Positions 1 through 8,009 of a stretch of DNA of 48,765 bases are shown one piece after another. Position 1 is the first letter of the stretch; each line of letters opens with the position of its first letter. Source of the stretch: Pseudomonadota bacterium. GTDB lineage: Bacteria; Pseudomonadota; Gammaproteobacteria; Burkholderiales; Burkholderiaceae. The position numbers were made by a program, and so were the translations under genes. The stretch covers positions 1 to 48,765 of the forward strand of contig JAKORH010000187.1 of assembly GCA_029777935.1 (NCBI GenBank), read 5' to 3'. The notes under the pieces were generated by a model that searched no databases, was not told the origin of the DNA, and saw nothing but the letters and a program-made list of their open reading frames with translations.

Positions 1-995
1 CGCACCGGGTCGAGACAAGCGACGTGCTCGCCGCCACGCTGAAGCAGCGCGAGCAGATCCTGCAGCTCGTGCAGGCGCGCGTGAAGAGCGGCATCGATAC
101 GCAGGTCGAATTGCGCCAGGCCGAGGGCGCGGTGCCCGAAATCCGGCGCGAGATCGAGGCGACAGACGAGCAGATCGCGCTCGCGCGCCACGCGCTGGCC
201 GCGCTCGCCGGCGCCGGTCCGGATGCGACCACGACGCTGGCGCCGCATCTGGCGCCGGCGCAGACACCGGAGCTGCCGACAACCATCCCGGCCGAGCTGA
301 TCGGACGGCGGGCCGACCTCAGCGCCGCGCGCTGGCGCGCGCTGGCCGCAACCGCGAATGTCGACGCCGCCAAGGCGCAGTTCTATCCCAACGTGAACCT
401 GCTCGCGTTCGCCGGCTTCCAGAGCCTGGGCTTCGCGCATTGGCTCGACGCCGGCAGCCGCACTTTCGGCGTCGGCCCGGCGGTCAGCCTGCCGGTGTTC
501 GATGCCGGCGCGCTGCGCGCGAACCTGCGAGCGCGCGCCGCGGACGTCGATGCCGCGGTGGCCGACTACAACGCGACGTTGACCGACGCGGTGCGCGAAG
601 TCGCCGACCAGATTTCCTCGCTGCGGTCGCTCGAGCGCCAGACCGCCGAGCAGCGCGCCGCACAGTCCGCCGCCGAAGGCGCGTACGACCTCGCGCTGCT
701 GCGCTATCGCGCCGGCCTCGGTACGTATCTGACGGTGCTCGCCGCGGAAACCAACGTCCTCGCACAGCGCCGGGCGGCCACCGACATCAAGGCGCGCCGC
801 GTCGACGCGACGATCCAACTGATGCGCGCACTCGGCGGCGGCTTCCAGGCCGCCGCCGACCAAGCACCGCGCGGCGGCTTCACTGCCGCCTCCGACCAGG
901 CGCCCCGCGGCGGCTTCGATGCCGACGCCGACCATGCATCCGGCGGCGGCTCTCGCGCCGGCGCCGCGCTCGCCGAACGAAAGACTTCGCCATGA
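1..995 (+). CDS. Outer-membrane efflux channel, NodT/TolC type (5' partial)
   Basis: The gene runs in from before the window; its frame is open from base 3 and ends at the TGA at 993-995. The visible ~330 residues are long amphipathic helices with Gln/Ala/Arg-rich heptads and the duplicated outer-membrane-factor pattern (a RADLSAARWRA segment, then AQFYPNVNLLA, then LRYRAGLGTYLTVL near the end), typical of the NodT lineage of TolC-like channels. It should form the outer-membrane duct for the downstream membrane-fusion protein and MFS pump, giving a tripartite drug or toxin exporter. The stop overlaps the next start (ATGA), so the three genes are translationally coupled. The last ~55 residues are unusual: three 12-residue Gly/Ala/Asp-rich repeats and a Gly/Ala tail replace the normal short C-terminus. 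The family call is firm; the substrate is unknown. Confidence 0.9.
   Translation, partial: HRVETSDVLAATLKQREQILQLVQARVKSGIDTQVELRQAEGAVPEIRREIEATDEQIALARHALAALAGAGPDATTTLAPHLAPAQTPELPTTIPAELIGRRADLSAARWRALAATANVDAAKAQFYPNVNLLAFAGFQSLGFAHWLDAGSRTFGVGPAVSLPVFDAGALRANLRARAADVDAAVADYNATLTDAVREVADQISSLRSLERQTAEQRAAQSAAEGAYDLALLRYRAGLGTYLTVLAAETNVLAQRRAATDIKARRVDATIQLMRALGGGFQAAADQAPRGGFTAASDQAPRGGFDADADHASGGGSRAGAALAERKTSP
837..944 (+). repeat. Three 36-bp tandem repeats in the efflux-channel C-terminus
   Basis: Copies lie at 837-872, 873-908 and 909-944. Each encodes a 12-residue unit of the form GGFxAAxDQAPR; the third has diverged to GGFDADADHASG. The unit is in frame and a multiple of three, so copy number can change by slippage without breaking the reading frame. 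Confidence 0.85.
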
Positions 996-2254
996 ATGCC
1001 GTAACCAACGAATCGACTCCCGCAAGCCCGCGCCGCAAGGCGTTGCTGGCGCTGGCCGCCCTGTTCGCGCTGGCCGCGCTCGCCTGGGTCGCGTACTGGT
1101 TCTTCTTCGAGCGCCATTACGAAAGCACGGACAACGCCTATGTGAACGGCAACCTGGTGCAGATCACGCCGCAGATCGCCGGCACCGTGGTCGCGATCAA
1201 CGCCGACGAGACCGACTTCGTTCGCGCCGGCCAGCCGCTGGTGAAGCTCGACCCGGCCGACGCGCGGCTTGCGCTCGCGCAGGCGCAGGCGCAGTTGGCG
1301 CAGACGGTGCGCGAGGTGCGCACGCTGTTCGCCACCAGCGCGTCGCTCGCGGCCGCGGTCGCGCAGCGCGATGCCGAGGTCGCGCGCGCGCAGAGCAACG
1401 CGTCCAGGGCCGCCGAGGACCTCGCGCGCCGGCAGTCGCTGGCGTCGACCGGCGCCGTGTCGGAGGAAGAGATCAAGCACGCGGCGACCGCGCTCGCCGA
1501 CGCGAAGAGCGCGCTCGCCGCCGCACAGGCCGCCACCACCGCCGCACGCGAACAGCTGGCCGCCAATCAGGCGCAGATCGCCGGCACCACGGTCGAGAAC
1601 CATCCGAACGTGCAGCGCGCCGCCGAGCGCGTGCGCGAGGCGTATCTGGCGGTCACGCGGGTCGCGCTGCCGGCGCCGGTCACCGGCTATGTCGCCAAGC
1701 GCAGCGCGCAGGTCGGCATGCGAGTGCAGCCGGGCGCGCCGCTGATGGCGATCGTGCCGCTCGACCGCGTGTGGGTCGACGCCAACTTCAAGGAAGTGCA
1801 ACTGCGCGACATGCGCATCGGCCAGCCGGTGACGCTCACCGCCGACATGTACGGCGGCCGTGTGGAGTATCACGGCCGGGTCGAGGGGCTCGGTGTCGGC
1901 ACGGGCGCGGCGTTCGCGCTGCTGCCGGCGCAGAACGCGACCGGCAACTGGATCAAGGTCGTACAGCGCGTGCCGGTGCGCATCGCGCTCGATCCGGCCG
2001 CACTGGCCACGCACCCGCTGCGCGTCGGACTGTCGATGGAGGCGACGGTCGACGTGGCCAATCGGAGCGGCAAGATGCTGGCCGACGCGCCGCCGACGCA
2101 GCCCGCCGCGACGACCGACGCCTTCACGCCGCCGTCGCAGGCGGCGGATGCTCTGATCGAGCGCATCATCGCCGCCAACGCCGGCCACGACTCCGCCGCC
2201 CGAGCGCCGGGCGCGAGGAGCAAGCTCGCGCGCGCCGGCGACGCATCGAACTGA
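992..2254 (+). CDS. emrA: EmrA/HlyD-family membrane-fusion (periplasmic adaptor) protein
   Basis: This 420-residue adaptor links an inner-membrane MFS pump to the outer-membrane channel. A short cytoplasmic N-terminus is followed by one membrane helix (about residues 17-38) and the family hallmark STDNAYV at about 45-51. Then come the first half of the lipoyl domain (residues ~50-85), a long alpha-hairpin rich in Ala/Gln/Glu (~90-215), the second lipoyl half (PAPVTGYVAKRSAQVG), and the beta-barrel with the family signature DRVWVDANFKEVQL. The ATG at 992 is chosen because it overlaps the upstream stop as ATGA and immediately precedes the membrane anchor; longer in-frame extensions upstream are the channel gene read in another frame. 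The ~60-residue Ala/Pro-rich C-terminal tail is longer than usual. It belongs with the emrB-type gene that follows after 9 bases. Confidence 0.93.
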   Translation: MNAVTNESTPASPRRKALLALAALFALAALAWVAYWFFFERHYESTDNAYVNGNLVQITPQIAGTVVAINADETDFVRAGQPLVKLDPADARLALAQAQAQLAQTVREVRTLFATSASLAAAVAQRDAEVARAQSNASRAAEDLARRQSLASTGAVSEEEIKHAATALADAKSALAAAQAATTAAREQLAANQAQIAGTTVENHPNVQRAAERVREAYLAVTRVALPAPVTGYVAKRSAQVGMRVQPGAPLMAIVPLDRVWVDANFKEVQLRDMRIGQPVTLTADMYGGRVEYHGRVEGLGVGTGAAFALLPAQNATGNWIKVVQRVPVRIALDPAALATHPLRVGLSMEATVDVANRSGKMLADAPPTQPAATTDAFTPPSQAADALIERIIAANAGHDSAARAPGARSKLARAGDASN

Positions 2255-2263
2255 GCCCGCGCG

Positions 2264-3841
2264 ATGGCCGCCGCCGACGAAGATTCCGCGCGGCCGGCGC
2301 CGTCGCATTCGCACCCGCCGCTGACGGGCGGAGCCCTGGCGCTCGGCACTCTCGCGCTGTCGCTGGCGACCTTCATGAACGTGCTCGACACGTCGATCGC
2401 CAACGTGTCGATCCCGGCCATCTCCGGCAACCTCGGCGTGTCGCCGAGCCAGGGCACGTGGGTCATCACCTCCTTCGGTGTGGCCAACGCGATTTCGGTG
2501 CCGCTGACCGGGTGGCTGACGCAGCGCTTCGGGCAGGTGCGGCTGTTCCTGGCCAGCGTGGTGCTGTTCGTGCTGGCGTCGGTGCTGTGCGGGCTGTCAC
2601 CGAACTTCTCGCTGCTGATCGCGTTCCGGGTGATGCAGGGTTTCGTCGCCGGACCGATGATCCCGCTGTCGCAGACGCTGCTGCTCGCCACCTATCCTTC
2701 GAAGAAATCGGGCACCGCGCTCGCGTTCTGGGGCATGACGACCCTGATCGCGCCGGTCGTGGGTCCGCTGGCGGGCGGCTGGATCACGGACAACATCGGC
2801 TGGCCGTGGATCTTCTTCATCAACGTGCCGGTCGGACTCGCCGCGGCATTCGTCAGCTGGACGCTGTACCACCGGCGCGAGACGCCGACGCGCAAGGTGC
2901 CGGTCGACGCGGTCGGGCTCGCGCTGCTGGTTGCATGGGTCGGCAGCCTGCAGATCATGCTCGACAAGGGCAAGGAACTCGACTGGTTCGGCTCGACCCA
3001 GATCGTGGCGCTGGCGATCGTCGCCGTGGTCGGCTTCGCGTTCTTCATCGCGTGGGAGCTGACGGACGCGCATCCGGTGGTCGAGGTGCGGCTGTTCGCG
3101 CGCCGCAATTTCCTGTTTGCGACGGTGTCGATCGCGGTCGCCTACGCGCTGTTCTTCGGCAATCTGGTGCTGATGCCGCTGTGGCTGCAGCAATGGATGG
3201 GCTATACCGCCACGCAGGCGGGCTGGACTCTGGCGCCGGTGGGCGCACTGGCGCTGGTGCTGACGCCGATCGTCGGCCGCTTGGTCAACCGCGTCGATCC
3301 GCGCCCGATCGTCACCGCGGCGTTCCTGATCTTCGCCTTGGTGATGTACCTGCGCTCGCTATTCACGACCGAAACCGATCTGGCGACGATCATGGTGCCG
3401 ACCGTGATCCAGGGCGCGGCGGTCGCGTGCTTCTTCATCCCGCTGATGTCGATCGCGCTTTCGGGGCTGACGCCCGACCGCATCGCCGGCGCCTCGGGCC
3501 TGACCAACTTCGCGCGCATCACCGCCGGTTCGTTCGGCACCTCGATCTCGACCACCCTGTGGGAGAGCCGCGCGTCGCTGCACCATTCGCAACTCGTCGA
3601 ACACCTGACGCAGGGAAGCCTGCCGACGGACCGTTTCCTCGACACCACCGCGCATCTCGGGCTGGCGCCGGAGCAGTCTCTTGGCCTGCTGAACCGGCTG
3701 GTCGATGCGCAGTCGTTCACGCTCGCCGCCGACGAGATCTTCTATATCTCATCGGCTCTGTTCCTGGTGCTGGTCGGGCTGGTGTGGCTGACGCGGCCCA
3801 GGGGCGGCGGTATCGGCATGGTCGACAGCGGAGCACACTGA
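2264..3841 (+). CDS. emrB: DHA2-family MFS multidrug efflux pump (EmrB/QacA type)
   Basis: The 525-residue protein is the usual size for a 14-helix drug:H+ antiporter. The first membrane helix carries TFMNVLDTSIANVSIPAI, the DHA2 motif with its membrane-embedded Asp. Motif A follows (GWLTQRFGQVRLF), and motif C lies in the fifth helix (GMTTLIAPVVGPLAGGWI). It uses the proton gradient to drive drugs or fatty-acid-like compounds through the adaptor and outer-membrane channel encoded just upstream. The three genes form one transcription unit with 4-base overlap and 9-base spacing. No regulator of the MarR or TetR type is visible on this side; it may lie before the window. Confidence 0.94.
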   Translation: MAAADEDSARPAPSHSHPPLTGGALALGTLALSLATFMNVLDTSIANVSIPAISGNLGVSPSQGTWVITSFGVANAISVPLTGWLTQRFGQVRLFLASVVLFVLASVLCGLSPNFSLLIAFRVMQGFVAGPMIPLSQTLLLATYPSKKSGTALAFWGMTTLIAPVVGPLAGGWITDNIGWPWIFFINVPVGLAAAFVSWTLYHRRETPTRKVPVDAVGLALLVAWVGSLQIMLDKGKELDWFGSTQIVALAIVAVVGFAFFIAWELTDAHPVVEVRLFARRNFLFATVSIAVAYALFFGNLVLMPLWLQQWMGYTATQAGWTLAPVGALALVLTPIVGRLVNRVDPRPIVTAAFLIFALVMYLRSLFTTETDLATIMVPTVIQGAAVACFFIPLMSIALSGLTPDRIAGASGLTNFARITAGSFGTSISTTLWESRASLHHSQLVEHLTQGSLPTDRFLDTTAHLGLAPEQSLGLLNRLVDAQSFTLAADEIFYISSALFLVLVGLVWLTRPRGGGIGMVDSGAH

Positions 3842-3844
3842 GCA

Positions 3845-4216
3845 ATGGCGCGCGCGTTCCTCGTCCTCGCCGCATTGAGCGGCCTGCTCTCGGTGGCGGC
3901 CGGGGCGTTCGGCGCCCACGCGTTGAAGGCGCGCCTGGCGCCCGACCTGCTCGCGGTGTTCGAAACGGCGGTGCGCTACCAGATGTTCCATGTGGTCGGG
4001 CTGATTGCCGTCGCGTGGCTCGCCGCTCGCAGCCCGAGCCTGGCGGCGCTGGCGAGCGGCGCCTGCTTCGTCGCCGGCACCGTGCTCTTCAGCGGCAGCC
4101 TCTATGCGCTGGCGCTGATCGGCGCGCGCTGGCTGGGCGCGATCACGCCGGTGGGCGGCGCGCTGTTTCTCGCCGGCTGGCTGGCGCTCGCGTGGGCAGC
4201 GTGGCGCGGCGTTTAG
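3845..4216 (+). CDS. DUF423 small inner-membrane protein
   Basis: A 123-residue protein with four hydrophobic helices and the DUF423 N-terminal signature GAFGAHALKARL, followed by FETAVRYQMFHVVGL. Members are widespread small integral membrane proteins of unknown role (E. coli YgdD is one). It begins 3 bases after the emrB-type stop, so it is probably cotranscribed with the efflux genes, although the family is usually found in unrelated contexts and the link may be positional only. Confidence 0.88.
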   Translation: MARAFLVLAALSGLLSVAAGAFGAHALKARLAPDLLAVFETAVRYQMFHVVGLIAVAWLAARSPSLAALASGACFVAGTVLFSGSLYALALIGARWLGAITPVGGALFLAGWLALAWAAWRGV

Positions 4217-4241
4217 ACTGCTGCGCGACACGGGAGGAGCG

Positions 4242-5075
4242 ATGGCCACGCACGGCGAGATCGAGAACATGGCGCTGTTCTGCGACTTCGAGAACATCGC
4301 GCTCGGCGTGCAGGACGCCAAGTACGAGAAGTTCGACGTCAAGGCGGTGCTCGACAAGCTGCTGGTCAAGGGCAGCATCGTGGTGAAAAAGGCGTACTGC
4401 GACTGGGCCCGCTACAAGGAATTCAAGGCGCCGATGCACGAGCAGGCGTTCGAGCTGATCGAGATCCCGCACGTGCGCCAGAGCGGCAAGAACTCGGCCG
4501 ACATCCGCATGGTCGTCGACGCGCTCGACCTCTGCTACACGAAGTCGCACGTCGACACGTTCGTGATCATCAGTGGCGACTCCGACTTCTCGCCGCTGGT
4601 GTCGAAGCTGCGCGAGAACAACAAGACCGTGATCGGCGTCGGCGTCAAGGCCTCCACCTCGGACCTGCTGATCAAGAACTGCGACGAGTTCATCTTCTAC
4701 GACGACCTGGTGCGCGCCGGCGAGGCGAAGCGCCGTCAGGCAGCGAAGAAGCACGACAAGAAGAAACCCGAGCCGAAGAAGGCCGAGCCCGCCGCCAACG
4801 ACGACGACGCGGCGCGCCGCCGCCAGGCCGCGATCGACCTCGTGGTCGAGACGCTGGAGGAACTGATCGAGGCGCGCGGGTCGGATGCGCGCATCTACGC
4901 CTCGATGGTCAAGCAGGCGCTGAAGCGCCGCCGGCCCGAATTCAACGAGAGCTACCACGGCTACAAGAGCTTCGGCGCGCTGATCGAGGACGCGGCCGAG
5001 CGCGGCGTGCTGGCAGTGGCCAAGGACGACAAGACCGGCCAGCAACTGGTGCGGCTGGCGGCAACCGAACACTGA
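4242..5075 (+). CDS. NYN-domain (LabA/DUF88) protein with C-terminal OST-HTH domain
   Basis: The 277-residue protein starts after a strong GGAGGAG ribosome-binding site. Residues ~8-155 are a PIN-like NYN domain with the acidic residues of a metal-dependent ribonuclease: Asp15 in ALFCDFENIA, Asp87 in NSADIRMVVDAL, and Asp113/Asp115 in the conserved SGDSDFSPLV. A charged linker rich in Lys/Glu/Ala (~160-190) follows. The C-terminal ~80 residues (from AIDLVVETLEELIEARG through RRPEFNESYHGYKSFGAL) match the OST-HTH/LOTUS RNA-binding fold. The combination suggests an RNA-processing or RNA-binding protein of the cytoplasm; the target is unknown. The frame of the NYN domain is complete, so it should be active. 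Neighbouring genes give no functional clue. Confidence 0.9.
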   Translation: MATHGEIENMALFCDFENIALGVQDAKYEKFDVKAVLDKLLVKGSIVVKKAYCDWARYKEFKAPMHEQAFELIEIPHVRQSGKNSADIRMVVDALDLCYTKSHVDTFVIISGDSDFSPLVSKLRENNKTVIGVGVKASTSDLLIKNCDEFIFYDDLVRAGEAKRRQAAKKHDKKKPEPKKAEPAANDDDAARRRQAAIDLVVETLEELIEARGSDARIYASMVKQALKRRRPEFNESYHGYKSFGALIEDAAERGVLAVAKDDKTGQQLVRLAATEH

Positions 5076-5115
5076 ATCGCGCGGCGGCGGCGCCGCTTCG
5101 GTATCGTCGCGGCCC

Positions 5116-6012
5116 ATGTCCGCCGACGGCCGCCGCGTCACCTCGTATCTGCTGCTGACCGCCTCGATGGCGCTGGTCGGCTCCTACGTGGCGCTGTCCA
5201 AGCCGCTGGTGGCCGCGATCCCGGTGTTCGCGCTGGCGTTCCTGCGCTTCGGCATCGCGGCGGTGGCGATGTTGCCGTGGACGCTGCCGCGCGCGCACGA
5301 GGCGCGGCTGACGCGCCGCGAGCACGGGCTGTTCTTCCTGATGTCGTTCCTCGGCAACTTCCTGTTCTCGATCTGCATGCTGAGCGGCGTTGCCTTGACG
5401 ACCGCGACCGCGGCCGGCGTGATCATGGCGACGATCCCGGCGGTGGTCGCAGTGGGCTCGTGGCTGTTCCTGCGCGAGCGGCTCAGCGGGCGGTCGCTCG
5501 CCGCGATCGCGCTCGCCATCGGCGGCATCGCGCTGCTGCAGTTCGTGCGCGGCGCCGGTTCCTCGCACGGGGCCACGCTCGCCGGCAACGCGCTGATCTT
5601 CGGCGCGGTCGTGTGCGAAGCGAGCTACGTGATCATCGGCAAGCGGCTCGCGGCCACGCGCGCGCCGCTGCGTGTGTCGGCGCTGATTAATCTGTGGGGC
5701 CTCGTGCTGATGACGCCGTTCGGGCTCGTGCAGCTCGCGCGCCTCGATCTCGCCGCGATCGGCGCGCCGATCTGGGCGCTGCTCGTCTTCTATTCGCTCG
5801 CGGCGAGCCTGTTCGCGGTATGGCTGTGGATGGCGGGGCTCGAGCACGTGCCGGCCAACCACGCGGGCGTTTTCACCGTCGCGCTGCCGGTCGCAGCGAC
5901 CATCGTCGGCGTGGTCTTCCTCGGCGAGCAGTTCACGCCGCTACACGCCGGTGCGCTGCTGCTGGCCGCGGGCGGCGTGGTGCTGATCGCCACCGCGCCG
6001 CGCCCCGCGTGA
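5116..6012 (+). CDS. EamA/DMT-family inner-membrane transporter
   Basis: A 298-residue protein with about ten predicted membrane helices arranged as two EamA repeats (residues ~10-140 and ~155-292). Each repeat ends in the Gly/Ala-rich helix typical of the family; motifs include FLRFGIAAVAMLPW in the first half and GEQFTPLHAGALLLAAGG in the second. Such proteins move amino acids, nucleosides or other metabolites, generally outward; the sequence does not show which. It is the last plus-strand gene of this block and converges with the TRAP permease gene, the two stops being about 5 bases apart. Confidence 0.9.
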   Translation: MSADGRRVTSYLLLTASMALVGSYVALSKPLVAAIPVFALAFLRFGIAAVAMLPWTLPRAHEARLTRREHGLFFLMSFLGNFLFSICMLSGVALTTATAAGVIMATIPAVVAVGSWLFLRERLSGRSLAAIALAIGGIALLQFVRGAGSSHGATLAGNALIFGAVVCEASYVIIGKRLAATRAPLRVSALINLWGLVLMTPFGLVQLARLDLAAIGAPIWALLVFYSLAASLFAVWLWMAGLEHVPANHAGVFTVALPVAATIVGVVFLGEQFTPLHAGALLLAAGGVVLIATAPRPA

Positions 6013-6016
6013 CGCG

Positions 6017-7474
6017 CTACTTGTCTGCCGTGTCGCCGTCGCGCGGCGCTTCGAGCTGACGCCGCAGCATCTCGTTCATCTCGGCATCGCTCGGCATGGT
6101 CGAGCCGGCGCCGGCGGAGATCGGCTCGGGCCCCGGGCCGGTCAGGCGCGGAAAGGCGACGACCAGCGCCAGCACGGCCAACTGGACCGCGAGATACGGC
6201 AGGCACGCGCGCGCCAGGTCGCGCAGGCGCAGCGCACCCGCGCCGTGGTGCGCGAGCCGGTTGCGCACCATCATCACCGCGTAGCCGAACGGCGGCAGCA
6301 GAAAGCTCGCCTGCAGGATCAGCATCGTCAGCACCGCGACCCAGGTTGCGTCCGGCACGCGCGCCAGCAGCGGCGGCATCACGACCGGAATCACGACGAA
6401 GATCATCTCGAACGCGTCGAGCACGAGCGCGGCGAGCGCGATGATCCCGAGCACCAGCGCCAGCACCGGCAGCGGCCCGCCGCCGACCGCGCCGATCGCT
6501 TCGGCCACCCAGCGGTCGGTTTCGAGCGCGCGCTGCACCAGCGTGAAGACCGTGGCGCCGACCAGCAGCGCGAACAGCGCGCCGGTAATGGCGAGCGTGT
6601 CGCGTAACACCGTGCGCAGGCGCTCGCGCGTCAGCGCGCGCGTGGCCAGCGCATACAGCGTCAGCGCCACCCCGCCGCACGCGGCCGCCTCGACCGCGTA
6701 CAGGTAGCCGAACGTGACGGCGCCGAGCAGACCGCCGATCAGCAGCAGCGTGACGGCGGCCGTGACCCGGTCGCGTGCCGCAACCGGCTCGGCGGGCGGC
6801 GCGCCGTCGCGTGCGCGGTCCAGCCACCAGGCGACGGCGGCGCTGCCCAACGCGACGAGCGCGGCCGGCGCCAGCGCGCCGCGAAACAGGTCCTGCTCGT
6901 TGACGATGCGCACCGCCGCGTGCGTGACGTTCAGCGCCTCGGTATGGGCGCGCATCATCGCGTCGCCGAGCAGGATCAGCACCAGCGACGGCGGGATCAC
7001 CACGCCGAGCGTGCTCGCCACCACGACCAGCGCGGCTGCGCGCGGCACGGGCACGCCCGCCTGCATCAGGCGCGGGTGGATCAGGTGCGAGAACATCGAC
7101 ACGCCAGCGCCGACCGAACCATTCATCGGTGCGAGCAGCGCGCCGAGCGCCAGACCCGCCAGCGGCGCGCCCGCGCCGGTGTGATCGAGCGGGCGGCGCG
7201 CGGCGCGAAACAGCGCCTCGGCGAGCGGCAGCCGGTTCAGCAGCGCACCCATGAACACGTACAGCGGCAGCGCCTGCAGCAGGTCGCTGTCGAGCAACGC
7301 CAGCAGCCGCGACGGCAGCACGGTGAACAGCGCCGCGGGGACCGCGCCCGCCGCCACGCCGGCTGCCGCCGCCACCAGCGCGACCGCGACCAGCAGCAGC
7401 CATGCCGGCAAGCCGGTGGCGACCATCAGCACCGCGGCCACCAGCAGCATCCACACGCCTGCCTTCGCCATCAT
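6017..7474 (-). CDS. dctM: TRAP transporter large permease (DctM type)
   Basis: A 485-residue, very hydrophobic protein with the DctM architecture of about 12 helices. Recognisable segments are PLYVFMGALLNRL near the start, GALLAPMNGSVGAGVSM, and STLGVVIPPSLVLILLGDAMM (the GxxxPPS motif of the family). A central soluble loop follows, then AFEMIFVVIPVVMPPLL and LLPPFGYAVMMVRN in the second half. It is the transport subunit for Na+-driven uptake of an organic acid delivered by a periplasmic binding protein. It begins 10 bases after the small permease. The ATG pair at 7474/7471 leaves a 1-residue uncertainty. No DctP gene is found nearby, so the substrate cannot be guessed. Confidence 0.92.
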   Translation of the reverse strand: MMAKAGVWMLLVAAVLMVATGLPAWLLLVAVALVAAAAGVAAGAVPAALFTVLPSRLLALLDSDLLQALPLYVFMGALLNRLPLAEALFRAARRPLDHTGAGAPLAGLALGALLAPMNGSVGAGVSMFSHLIHPRLMQAGVPVPRAAALVVVASTLGVVIPPSLVLILLGDAMMRAHTEALNVTHAAVRIVNEQDLFRGALAPAALVALGSAAVAWWLDRARDGAPPAEPVAARDRVTAAVTLLLIGGLLGAVTFGYLYAVEAAACGGVALTLYALATRALTRERLRTVLRDTLAITGALFALLVGATVFTLVQRALETDRWVAEAIGAVGGGPLPVLALVLGIIALAALVLDAFEMIFVVIPVVMPPLLARVPDATWVAVLTMLILQASFLLPPFGYAVMMVRNRLAHHGAGALRLRDLARACLPYLAVQLAVLALVVAFPRLTGPGPEPISAGAGSTMPSDAEMNEMLRRQLEAPRDGDTADK

Positions 7475-7484
7475 CGCGCAGGGT

Positions 7485-8000
7485 TCAAGTGGGCCTCGTG
7501 CGGCATGGCCGGCACGCGGCGACGATGGCCTGCAGCGCCACGAGCAGCGCGAGCAGCAGCACCGCCAGCTTGATCAGCCAGTAGCCCGGATTGAACGTCT
7601 CGCCGAACGCCTCCAGCGCCGCGACCGAGTGCCACGCGATCGGCGCGCCGGTCCAGATCACGTACACCGACCACGGCAATGCCACCAGCATCGCGCCGAC
7701 GCGGTCCAGTCGCGCACGCCAGCGCGCCGGCAGCCGGTGCGCGAGCATGTCGACCGCCAGATGCGTGCGCGCGCGCGTCGCCGCGGTGACGGCGACGCTG
7801 ACATAGAGCGCGAAGAGGATCTGGGCCGTGTCGTTGGCCTCGCGCGAGCCGGCGTGCACGAGATCGCGCAGCGGCCATTGCAGAAACAGCAGCAGCGACA
7901 GCGGCAGAACCAGCCACATCGCGGCCGCATCGAGGGCGTCGAGCAACCGCTCGACTCGTTCCAGGAGGGACGCAACGCGTGTGTGCGCCGAATCGACCAT
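7485..8000 (-). CDS. dctQ: TRAP transporter small permease (DctQ type)
   Basis: The 171-residue protein has four hydrophobic helices, with an amphipathic N-terminus (LLERVERLLDALDAAAMWLV) and the conserved ANDTAQILFALYVSVAVTAATRARTHLAVDML stretch in the middle that marks DctQ proteins (long hydrophilic-to-membrane turn, then a conserved Arg/His). It pairs with the large permease encoded 10 bases downstream. It starts 9 bases after the exported thioredoxin gene, so the three are probably one transcript. Confidence 0.85.
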   Translation of the reverse strand: MVDSAHTRVASLLERVERLLDALDAAAMWLVLPLSLLLFLQWPLRDLVHAGSREANDTAQILFALYVSVAVTAATRARTHLAVDMLAHRLPARWRARLDRVGAMLVALPWSVYVIWTGAPIAWHSVAALEAFGETFNPGYWLIKLAVLLLALLVALQAIVAACRPCRTRPT

Positions 8001-8009
8001 GGACGGCCT

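Noticed and set aside
919..4386. 1155-codon open frame on the plus strand
   Set aside because: It overlaps the emrA, emrB, DUF423 and NYN genes in another register and is Arg/Gly-rich without any family motif: a high-GC shadow.
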